Under the pieces are notes generated by a model. That model was not told where the DNA came from. It did no database searches and worked only from the letters and a program-made list of their open reading frames with translations. A program made the translations under genes and the position numbers. From Hsuehochloa calcarea (taxonomy: Eukaryota; Streptophyta; Magnoliopsida; Poales; Poaceae): 64,000 nt of DNA. The DNA lies in NCBI GenBank assembly GCA_036346395.1, contig CM070609.1, forward strand, positions 49,672,777-49,736,776, written 5' to 3'. This document shows, piece after piece, positions 46,110 through 55,703 of the stretch; positions within the stretch are counted from its first letter, which is position 1; the number at the start of each line of letters is the position of its first letter.

Positions 46110-46440
46110 TCATCAAGTCAAGATTCAAGTAAAGAATGCATCATGTGTTGATGCATATGAAGAGCTTGAAGAAATGGGAATCATCGTGTGTCGATGATGT
46201 TTAAAGAGCAGACCCATCATGTGTTGATGGAGGTCTAATGAAGGATGCATCATGTGTTGATGCACATCAAGTCAAGAGAAAACCTATCATGTGTTGATGG
46301 AGGTCGAGTGAAGAATACATCATGAATTGATGCATATTCAAGAAAAGAACTTGAAGAAAAAGAGATCATCATGTGTTGATGATTATCAAAGTCAAGGACC
46401 CGGACTTTAAGTGTTGATGTGCGTCATCAAGCTTCAAGAA
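46110..46440 (+). repeat. hairpin array 2, about nine units
   Basis: Units such as ATGCATCATGTGTTGATGCA, CCATCATGTGTTGATGG and ATCATCGTGTGTCGATGAT, spaced about 30-50 bp. The loop TGTG is largely constant while the stem sequence differs. Confidence 0.85.
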
Positions 46441-46483
46441 TATGCAAGACAAAGGTATGACTAGCTAGGGCTAAGGATGTGTT

Positions 46484-47372
46484 TGATGTGACGGTGGCCC
46501 GATGTTCCGAAAGATACTAATAAGTCAATTGTGGAGAACACGACATTTATGATCCAAAGGCTCCGACCAAAACAGATCGATCCCCTCGTAATCACTACAC
46601 CACTGCTCCGATGGTTATCAACCGTGGCGAACGCGGTTGACCTCGCCAAGAAGGCTATCTCCTGCAAGCGAATCGAGAACACAAGCAAGAGCGTAGAAGA
46701 TGCAATCTGAAAATGTATTACGGATAAAGATTAAGTTCACAAGTTGGAGTCCCTCAACCGAACGTACGGTGAGACTGCTAAGCAGAATAATCTCTTAAGA
46801 AAAACCAAAGGAAAACTAAAAAGGTGCGGCCTCCTTAAATAGGAGAGAGGAAGCCTCACATAACAAACAACTAAGGGGTGGTACTATTGACATAGTACTA
46901 TTCATGTGAACAGTACCACCATGAATAGTGCAACCCAAGAAGGGGGAGGCGGCTAGGAAGATGGGCTCAACGATTACAAGGCCCAAATCGGCCTAAATTA
47001 GTGATATAGCATCTTTTTTTATGATTCTAAATTACAGAAGGAATTTGGAGGTGAGGCTGTATTCGTTGGAAAGGTCTCGGAATAAGCTTTCCAACAAGCC
47101 CAAGAACACCCGAATCAGACTTAGTTTGTAAAAGTTATGCGCGTTTAAAGTCGGTGTTGTCTCCGGAGGCCGAATTGGATTCCAAAACGTATCCAGCATG
47201 GCATGTAGATGTAGCACCATGGCATGTAGACGTAGCACCATGGCATGTAGAAGTAGCTCGGTCCAACTGGAGAATACGACTTTGCAATAGCCGAATGTCC
47301 TATTGGAGAAGATGTGGTTGAAGTAGAAGATGTAGTACAGCGGGTCGAAGCAGTATTTGCATCCTTAGGTTT
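46484..47372 (-). repeat. gypsy LTR plus polyprotein tail, left copy
   Basis: Matches 50537-51474 along its length. The LTR boundary on the right is not certain because the similarity continues into coding sequence. Contains a 21-bp minisatellite (about 47195-47255). Confidence 0.7.
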
Positions 47373-47774
47373 GATGTCCTCATCATCCTCCCTTTCTTGA
47401 ATTTGAGTCGTATTCGACTCAATCGTTGTTTCCAAATCATCACTTTCCTGGAAAAGGTTAGTAGCAACAGGGGGTAAAGAAACATGCATATCTTCTAATG
47501 TATCTTTGTATGGCACATGGTTTAGCAAAGTCGCTCTCGAAATTAAGTTAATTTGGTCTTCAATCCCTCTAATATGTGGTAGTCCCGGGTATTTCAGCAA
47601 GATCGATTTGGTTGCAAGCATGACACCACCCTTTAATTTAGTTCCCTTAGTCTTAGAACTAGGTTCCAACTTCTCTTTCTTAGGTGGGAAAACGTTCTTC
47701 ACCACTTGCTGATTTTCATATTTTTGTTCAAGTTCTTTCTTCTCATTTTCAGTTATCTCTTTTTCATATTTCAC
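47145..47774 (-). pseudogene. gypsy RT-start to C-tail fusion frame
   Basis: 209 open codons. The first part (LPHIRGIEDQINLISRATLL) is the beginning of a gypsy RT (usual form PPIRGIEHQIDL). It then passes directly to an acidic tail (ESNTTQIQEREDDEDIKPKD) that normally follows integrase, and ends with repeats of YMPWCYV from the minisatellite. RT catalytic motifs, RNase H and integrase are gone, yet the frame is kept. Whether it is translated is unknown. Confidence 0.7.
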
Positions 47775-47777
47775 AAT

Positions 47778-49260
47778 TTAAGCAGGTGTCAATGGTAGCA
47801 AAGTTATTTTCTTCTCTTTGTGCATAAGAGAGTATTTATTACTTCTACCATGATGAGTTGCATCGGTATCAAATTCCCATGGAAGTCCTAATAAAAGTGA
47901 GCAGGCTTGCATAGGTACTACGTCGAAATCAGTAACATCATAATAGGAACCAATGGAAAAATGCACTCTCGCAGATTGTGTTACCTTCACCTTACCGCTG
48001 TTGTTGAACCACTGAATGTGGTATGGGTGAGGATGCACACGTGTGGTCAAGCCAAGCTTCTTAACCAATCCTGAATTCACCAAGTTATTGCAGCTCCCGC
48101 CATCAATTATGACACGAACACGTCAATCCTTGAGGATGAGGAACATCTTAAATAAATATGACGTTGTAGCTTCTCCTCTTGCTCTCTTTGAGTGCTCAAT
48201 ACTCGTTGCACAATTATGATCCTATAATTCGCCAAAGCAGCGGCACCTAAAATTTTCTCACCATCGCTATCTGCCTCATGATCATCATCATTGCCTGCAA
48301 GGTTAGCTGCAAGAGCATATTCATCCTCAACATCACAAGCACTTACATAACCACCGTCTTTTGTCGCAATGTACGCCTCGCTGACTTGGGCAATCTCTCA
48401 TGAAGTGGCCCATCCCTTTACAACGGTGGCACACAATGCCCGTCGTACGGCCCGTGGAAGCAACCGATGAAGAGCTCTGTACTCGTGCCTGCACACTAGT
48501 AGATTTTCTTGTCTCGGGTGCACGTGACGGTGGTGGCGGTGCTGCTGAATGCGCCCTACTCACAGAGGGGGCAGCAGATCGAAAAACAAGAGGTGGGGCT
48601 GTCTTAGCTTGCCCTGGTGTCGATCTCGATGTAGACGTACTTCCAGAGTTGCTCCTAGTCCTTTGTTGCCTACCTTGCAATTCATTTTCTGCCAAACAAG
48701 CAAGCTGGAACAAACTATTGATATCGTATACTCTTTGTAATCAACTATGTCCTGAACTTCACACCTTAAGCCACCATAAAAATGAGCCATCTTATCCTCC
48801 TCATACTCAACAATATTCAACGCAGCATGACTATTTGTAGTTCTTGATAATATTCATCGACAGATTTATTACCTTGGTCTAAGCGCTGTAATGTAACCGT
48901 CGTAGCTTGAAGCTTCCTATCGATGTCCTCATTAATGGTAGTGTGTTGTTCATCCAAGAGCGTCATGAGCTCTCCCTTTACAACACACTCCTTCTCATCA
49001 GACGTCTCACCTGTCATGGTTAGTAGAAAACAAAAGACAACACAAAGATATTATCCCTATCAACTACTAGGTGGTGGCAGGTGGAATCACACACTCTCAA
49101 GCGTATTACCACACTCTTACAAGTGCTCTTACCAATGCAGCAGGTGGTACAGCCGGTGGCTGGTTCGTGATACTGTGTCGAGCATGGGTTCGATTGCAAG
49201 AGGGGACCTGTTCTGATCAAGAGTAGGTGGAGCTTGGAAGGCTTCAATATGGTAGCAAGA
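47778..49260 (-). pseudogene. gypsy gag and protease
   Basis: Protease: VIIDGGSCNNLV near 48080-48120 (D-G-G-S in place of D-S-G-S), then KLGLTTRVHPHPYHIQWF and VVPMQACSLLLGLPWEF in the 47778-48083 frame. Gag: QRLDQGNKSVDEYYQEL (48840-48900) and zinc knuckle CHRCKGMGHFMRDC (48390-48440, all four ligands present). Frameshifts occur between the gag pieces. Confidence 0.82.
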
Positions 49261-50522
49261 ATCAGTAATAATTAGATCAGTTAATGTAAGTTGAAAATTA
49301 TTCAAAGTACTAGTCAAAGTTGCCGACCCTAGCTTAGAAAGAGCTAGCTAATCAAAGCCTACCAAGAGAAGTGTATGAACGCACACGGAAAAATCAATGT
49401 GACTTGATGTAAGCAAAGAAAATTCTCACACCAAGTGCTAGAAGAGATGCTAGCCAACTACTCTAACTTCTTTGTGGGGGTACAAGATTGTTCACACGAT
49501 TTAGAGCACAAAACCAGAAAACGTGCAATGTAAACAACCCTCTAGTTGAAGCAGTAAACAAAAGCTAGTATCAAAAGATGAAAGATCAAAATTTTATATG
49601 GCTTATATATACTCGTTTGAAAGGTTTCGACGAGATCTACAACTTTGCAGTTGAGGCGAAGCCCAAATTCCGAAGGGAACACTGAAAGAAATGGCAAAAA
49701 TAAAAATCGAAAACTTGCGACACAAATTCGGGGCTGTAGCTGGCCGATTTTGGGGTCCCTGGAGGGCGTTAAGGGTCTTAGGTCGAAAAGATTCGCCTCG
49801 TCGTTAGCTTTTCAATGAGTACAAGAACGTCCAAAACAGACACCGTATGCAAAAATTATGCCCGTTTTACTGAAGGTGTCTCGAAAACGGAATCGTATTC
49901 GGACTATAAACCGACTCGGTTCCAATGTTTAAACTGCTATATCTTTTGATTCCATAGGCTAATCTTGCTGAAATTTTTTGCGCAAGTTTGTGGCTATATG
50001 TAGAAGGGCTCCAGCAATTTTCACTGGTTTTTGGTGTAAGATTATTATTTTTTTCTTTTTTTTTCTACCACGACTTTTGTTTTGTGTGACGGCCTCTTTC
50101 TCCTATTTTTTTTGCCGGTCCTTGGGTTTTCCGCAAGTCGCAAACAATAACAAAGTGTTCTATATTTTTTTGGTGCAGATTAGAGGAGTTCTAACCCACG
50201 AATTTTCTGTTTTAGATGCAAAAACTAAGAACCCTAAAAGAACGGTTAAGCGACGCGAAGGAAAAACACGAGAAGCAATCTAAACAACGACAAACTAGAC
50301 AATAACTAGAACTAAAGATCAGCAACTAGACACGACAATGCAACCAAAGATTCAACAAGCAAAACTAAAAAGAAAAATTGCAATTGCTCAAAAGGGTGAT
50401 GGGACAGCGGAAGAACACCTCGAATAATTATTTTTGTGGGGCTAATTTTTCAAAGGTTTTTAGGATGATGAACATAAACTAATCTAAAAGGGGAAATTGT
50501 GATTACCTAACGGGCAATCTTT
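49261..50522 (-). other. gypsy leader region
   Basis: Non-coding sequence between gag and primer site. I see no domain. Confidence 0.5.
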
Positions 50523-50534
50523 GCTCTGATACTA
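50523..50534 (-). promoter_or_regulatory. gypsy primer-binding site
   Basis: TAGTATCAGAGC on the minus strand, two bases from the LTR end; one change from TGGTATCAGAGC. Confidence 0.75.
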
Positions 50535-50536
50535 AC

Positions 50537-51474
50537 TGATGTGACGGTGGCTCGATCTTTCGAAAGGTACTGATAAGTCGATTGTGGAGAACACGACGTT
50601 GATGATCCAAAGGCTCCGACCAAAACAAATCGATCCCCTCGTAATCACTACACCACTGCTCCGATGGTTATCAATCGTGCCGAACGCGGTTGACCTCGCC
50701 AAGAAGGCTATCTCCTGCAAGCGAATCGAGAACACAAGCAAGAGAGTAGAAGATACAGTATGAAATTGTATTACGGATAAAGATTAAGTTCACAAGTTGG
50801 GGTTCCTCAACCGAACGTGCGGTGAGACTGCTAAGCAGAATAATCTCTTAAGAAAAACTCGTGGAAAACTAAAGGGGTGTGGCCTCCTTAAATAGGAGAG
50901 GGGAAGCCTCACATAACAAACAACTAAGGGGTGGTACTATTCATGTGAATAGTACCACCATAAATAGTGCAACCCAAGGAGGGGGAGGCGGCTAGGAAGA
51001 TGGGCCCAACGATTACAATGCCCAAATCGGCCCAAATGAGTCATATAACATCTTTTTTTTTTTTTATGATTTTGAATTCTACCAAAGGAATTTGGAGGTG
51101 ATGCTGGATCCGTTGGAAAGGTCTCGGAATAAGCTTTCCAACAAGCCCAAGAACACCCGAATAGGACTCCGTTTGCAAGAGTTATGCGCGTTTAAAGTCG
51201 GTTGTCTCCGGATACCGAATTGGATTCCAAAATGTATCCATCTTGAACTCTTGCTTGGCACGTGGTGTAGCACCATGGTATGTAGACATAATAGCATGGC
51301 ATGTCGATGTAGCACCATGGCATGTAGACATAGCACCATGGCATGTAGAAGTAGCTCGGTCCAACTGGAGAATACGACATTGCGATAGCCAAATGTCCTA
51401 TCAGAGAAGATGTGGTTGAAGTAGAAGATGCAGTGCAGCGGGTCGAAGTAGTATTTGCATCCTTAGGTTTGATG
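50537..51474 (-). repeat. gypsy LTR plus polyprotein tail, right copy
   Basis: Partner of 46484-47372. The 21-bp minisatellite here (about 51250-51355) has about five units against three on the left. Similarity ends sharply at 51474. Confidence 0.75.
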
Positions 51475-51504
51475 CTCTAGCTCATCCATGTATGGATCTA
51501 TTAT

Positions 51505-51865
51505 TTGTGAATGTGTTTTGCAAATAGCCGAGGCTCATGCATTTAATCTTTATAGCATGGGACTATACTTTGTAAATGTGTTTTACAAATGGTTGAAGTC
51601 CATACACCTTAGCCTTGTGGCATGATGCTGTTATTTGCGAATGTATTTTACAAATAGTTGATGCTAATGTTTGATTTCTTGTAGCATGTGACTTAAGTTT
51701 GCAAATGTGTTTTGCAAATGGTGTAAGTCCATGTACCTTATTCCTTGTGGTGGGTATTCTAAAAGTTGTCAAATGTGTTTTGCAACTTGCTGAGAATATC
51801 ATCTTTAAACCTTGTTAGACTTGCACTCAAATGGGCGAATGTGTTTTGCCATTTGAGCGAAGTGA
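51505..51865 (+). repeat. hairpin array 3, six units of about 60-66 bp
   Basis: Units such as TTTGTAAATGTGTTTTACAAA, TTTGCAAATGTGTTTTGCAAA and a longer stem near 51830-51865 (CAAATGGGC...GCCATTTG). Loop ATGTGTT is nearly constant. Confidence 0.85.
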
Positions 51866-51884
51866 AAAGTGCGAGGTCCCTTTG

Positions 51885-52260
51885 TGGTCTGGCGGTCTGA
51901 CCGCCAGTGGTCACCGGTCTGACCGGTGGCATCTCGGTCAGACTGCTGTGTAGTTGGCGGTCCGACCGATTTTATCTTGAGTTGATTCTCTGTGCGGTAG
52001 TTCCGCCGTTGAGAAAATGGTACTACCGTGGTGGAAGTACCGGAGTCTTCGTGGTATGTTCTTTCCAAAGAAGCAGCATTTTGGAGTGTGCTGATTTTCC
52101 TCGGGCGATCTGACCGGCCAACCCTGGCGGTCTGACTGATTTAGGCGGTCTGATCGGCCATTAGTTGGCGGTCCAACCGGCCGTCGGTCCAACGGCTAGT
52201 TTTGTAGCCGTTGGCGCATGGGCGGTCCGACCGGCCATTAGTTGGCGGTTAGACCGGCAC
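51885..52260 (+). repeat. cluster of GGTCNGACC palindromes
   Basis: About ten copies such as GGCGGTCTGACCGCC and CCGGTCTGACCGG. Similar motifs occur in the other Sirevirus-like LTR and at 55590-55695. Confidence 0.85.
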
Positions 52261-53099
52261 TACACAGATTCGAGGGAATCTTTTCTCGAACGGCTAGTTT
52301 TTGAGTGTGGGCTATAAATACCCACCTTGGCCGGTTGGGGATGGTTGCTGATGTTGCTGAGGTTATTGTAGAACCTCTATTAAGTCCTTTGAGCTAAGAG
52401 CAATGTTCTCCTCTCTTTGTGCATGTGTTGCACTTAGTGAGATTTGAGAGTAAATCGTAAATGCATGTGTTGCCTTAGGTAGTGGATTGTGTATCCACTT
52501 GAGCGTTGACACTTGATTAGTTCAAGTGAAAGTTGAGATTTGTTTCTCTTGGTGTTTGCCGACACCTAGACGGCATGGAGGCGTTGTGTCCGGTGATCTT
52601 CTCAAGAAGATTGTGAGAAGGCTCGGCGTGTTGTGAGTGGTTTGGTGCCCAATATCTCCGGAGTGGAGGAAGAGCAACCCTAGTGGAGCGAGTGTTGGTT
52701 CGTGTTGGAACTGGTCCAAGTGGTTGGACTTACCTCGGAGGTGTTGGCTTAATTAGTGGAGCCGGTCCAATGCGGTTGGGCTTACGTCAACGTGGATTAG
52801 GGGAGACCGACAAGTCTCCGAACACCACGGTAAAACATAATTGTGTCATCTTGGTTTGTGCTTGTGCTTTACTTTGAGCAATTTACATTACATGCTTTAA
52901 TTGCTTATATATCTTTGTATGATTGCTCTCATTGAATTGTATTCATATTGTTGGTGCACTTAGGGAAGCCTAGTTGATTTAGGTTTTAGTTGTGCAAAAC
53001 CAATTTGTTATTAGCTTCCGCATTATATATTAGTTTTAGCCAAAAGAATTTTTAAAACCGCCTATTCACCCCTCTAGTCTGCCATCTCGATCTTACCAG

Positions 53100-53111
53100 T
53101 GGTATCAAAGC
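53100..53111 (+). promoter_or_regulatory. primer-binding site
   Basis: TGGTATCAAAGC, one base after the LTR end; one change from the usual form. Confidence 0.82.
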
Positions 53112-53155
53112 TTGGTCTATCACTTTATTAGACTTAACCGTTTAGAGAGTAAAGG

Positions 53156-54545
53156 ATGGCGACTAGAGAAATAGTGCACCTAGGCAAAGCACCTATTTTC
53201 GATGGCACAAATTATGCTCATTGAAAAATCCTCATGATATATCATTTTAAGACCATGAGCTTAAAAATATGGAGGATTGTACGTAGATGTAGGCTTTTCT
53301 CCTCCTTTGGATCATCTTGCTCCAATAATTGAGGAAGAGAAATGCTTACATCTCGGTGCTCAAGCAACTATTGCCTTATTTAGTGCTTTGAGTGTAGAGA
53401 TTTTCAGTGAGGTCTGCAATCTCAAGAGCGCTCATGATATGTGAACACAAATTTAAGACAATTATGAAATGTGCACCTCTACTGTGATGATTGTAAAGAA
53501 GAATGGACGTCGGAAGAAGAATGCTCAACTTCTAACTCCGATGATGATGAGTCCATAAGCCCCTCCCTGTCAACTCAATGCAAAAGGTAATAATGAGGTA
53601 AACGAAAATGATGAACCTTCATATGATGAGTTTATGGATATGCTAGAAGAGCTTAATGAATATTTAGGAAAGGAGAAATTAAAATTCAAAGTTTTGAAGA
53701 AAGAGTATGTCTCACTTCAAAACAATTATGATGTTTTAAAGGATGAACATGAAGCTCTCCTTCTAAATTTGCTCAATAGCTCTAAGGTGGATATATGCAT
53801 TGAATATATTTTATTTGATGATATGCCATGTGTAGTTGCTAACCCTTGCATTTCATCTAAGGTTAGCATATCCACCTCATGTAAGGATTTAATTGATATA
53901 CCTTGTTGGTCAAAATTAGATGCTCCTATTTCCTCTATATCTTGTGATACTAACATTGTAGAGGAAAATAATGAGCTCAAGGCCCAAGTCACAAATTTGA
54001 AGAATGACTTGGAAAGAAGCCTAAATGAGAAGGTCACTCTCGACGATATATTGAGCAAGCAAAGACGCTTGCAAGACAAGAGTGGCATTGGCTACACTCC
54101 CAAGAAAAGAGAGAATAGCAAGACAAGGCACAAAGCAAGACATACGAAGAAATATGTCAAGTGCCATGAGCGAAATGGAAAGGGCCACTATGCCCTGGCG
54201 TGCCCTAATCAAGTAGATGTCAAGACAAGACATTCAAAAATAAGGCAAGCCGGCAATGGGCAAGAAAAGAAGATAAGTAGGGGGGGGGGGGTAAAAGCCC
54301 AACTTACTACAGTTGCCGGGAAAAGGGACATATTGGTAAACAATGTCCCAAAGTTATCACTCCTAAGCCAATTACTTATAATGATCATTATTTGCTTAGG
54401 AATGATATTAATGACAATGTGTTTGCTAGGAATGTTACTTCACATAAAACTATTACTTGGGCCATTTGGGTGCCCAAATCTATTGTGACTAACATTCGCG
54501 GACCCAACCAAGTATTGGGTACTAAAATGCGCTTAAATGCTTAAT
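53156..54545 (+). pseudogene. Sirevirus-like gag
   Basis: ATG at 53156 begins MATREIVHLGKAPIFDGTNY, a Sirevirus-type gag N-terminus, soon ended by stops. A 284-codon open segment (53634-54488) has a Lys/Glu-rich coiled-coil region (KEYVSLQNNYDVLKDEHEAL; NNELKAQVTNLKNDLERSL). Two zinc knuckles follow: CHERNGKGHYALAC (54163-54204; second Cys is Arg) and, in another frame, CREKGHIGKQCPK (54318-54356). A run of 12 G (54280-54291) lies between them and marks the frame change. Pol is absent. Confidence 0.82.
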
Positions 54546-55703
54546 AGGTACTTGGAGAGGCATTGGAGGCTTGGCTTATTCATATAGAGGTGGATTCCAT
54601 CATATATCAAAATTGGAGCCAAGCTTGAGGATGATCACTTCATATCAAGAACAAATGCTATTTCTGTAACAAGTACTTACATTGAAGTATCCAGCCCCTT
54701 TATGCCTTGTGTAGGTTGCATTTCATGAAAATATTATTAAAAACGGGTGTTCTTTCTCTTGTTCATAATATTCATTATTAATATCATGCGCAAGATGGAA
54801 GTGGCACATTAAGGGGGAATGCTAAATCATGATCATGTATATCACATCACTAAGTGTGCCCAAATTGATTAAGTGTTAGTTGTTTGTAAAAAAATGAGCC
54901 TTTTAGTCAAAAGTCAAAAATTTTATAATTATTAGTAATTCCTTGAAAAACTAGTTGCAAAAGGTATACAAATATTTTTCAAAGGTTTTCTGAAAGTTTT
55001 GGCTTTAGAAAAACCTATTTTCAGTAAAAATGAGTTTCTAGCCAAAGATCAAAATTATAGTGTCTTATTTTTGACATAAACTAGATTCTTGTGTAAAATC
55101 TATTCTAAAAAGAATTTGAAAATCTTGCCAAAAGGAAAATACTAAAATTGGTTATTCTAAATATTTTTGGTATTCAAAGGATTTCCAAAAGACCAACCTA
55201 ACAAAAGTTATTTGATTTCAAAATTCGTCCAAAATACTATTTTGACCAAAGTGGTCACTTGCTAGCACTTAAGTGAGTTTTGCCATATGAGCCAAAATTC
55301 TTCACATGAATATGTTCATAATGGTATTTATGACTCATAGATGCAATTGGATGCTTTAAAAATTCTTCATTTGCTTATTTTGGCATGATTTGAAAAATTT
55401 CATGAAAATATGTCGCATTTGCAAAAACAGAAGCTTAATTTATAAAAACTATTTAAGATTTGGATTTTCAAAGACTATATAAGTTGGAAATACTCCAAAT
55501 GTGTTTATTTGGTTGATTATGTAAAGGTTTGGAGTAAAATACAATAAATTACTATTTTCTTGGTATCAATTCTCTTTCTTTTGAAACGGTGTGTCGGGCC
55601 AGAGATAAGTGGTCCGACTGGCCAATTTCTACGGCCGGATCGGACCAAGAATTTTCACCGGTCTGACCGCCATTTGCCCAGCTGTCAGACTGGTGTTGTG
55701 TGA
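54546..55703 (+). other. Sirevirus-like 3' region, AT-rich
   Basis: Non-coding. A purine-rich AAGGGGGAATGC at 54812-54823 might be a polypurine tract with an LTR start, but what follows does not match the 5' LTR blocks clearly. A few GGTCTGACCG motifs lie at 55590-55695. Confidence 0.4.

Larger units (their letters stand above)
45279..46483 (+). repeat. Sirevirus-like LTR, left block with hairpin arrays
   Basis: Non-coding, begins near TGAAGGATCTAGACC. It contains two tandem arrays of hairpin units (45649-45895 and 46110-46440). Assignment to the same LTR as 51475-53098 rests on similar array architecture and on position. Confidence 0.5.
46484..51474 (-). mobile_element. gypsy derivative lacking RT, RNase H and integrase
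   Basis: LTR-containing repeats start at 46484 and 50537 (both TGATGTGACGGTGG). The primer site is at 50523-50534, gag and protease at 47778-49260, and an in-frame fusion of the RT start to the polyprotein tail at 47145-47774. To the right, the second repeat runs on into the same polyprotein tail (to 51474), so the structure is a partial tandem rather than a simple LTR-internal-LTR unit. Confidence 0.75.
51475..53098 (+). repeat. Sirevirus-like LTR, right block
   Basis: Ends TTACCA one base before the primer site. It contains hairpin array 3 (51505-51865) and a cluster of GGTCTGACCG-type palindromes (51885-52260). A stretch near 52320 (GGCTATAAATACCCACC) looks like a TATA region for LTR transcription. 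Confidence 0.7.
45279..55703 (+). mobile_element. second Sirevirus-like copia element, plus strand
   Basis: Proposed from parts: an LTR split into 45279-46483 and 51475-53098 by a gypsy derivative, a primer site at 53100, gag from 53156, and a non-coding 3' part. No RT or integrase is present. It lies between two collinear blocks of one BARE-like LTR, which supports a single insertion. Neither outer end could be fixed by a target duplication. Confidence 0.55.

Noticed and set aside
45649..46440. CRISPR-like regular repeats
   Set aside because: The context is a plant LTR; units are contiguous or irregular hairpins without unique spacers of even length.
54812..54823. Polypurine tract and LTR start for the second Sirevirus-like element
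   Set aside because: The following sequence does not align clearly to the 5' LTR blocks, so a 3' LTR was not called.
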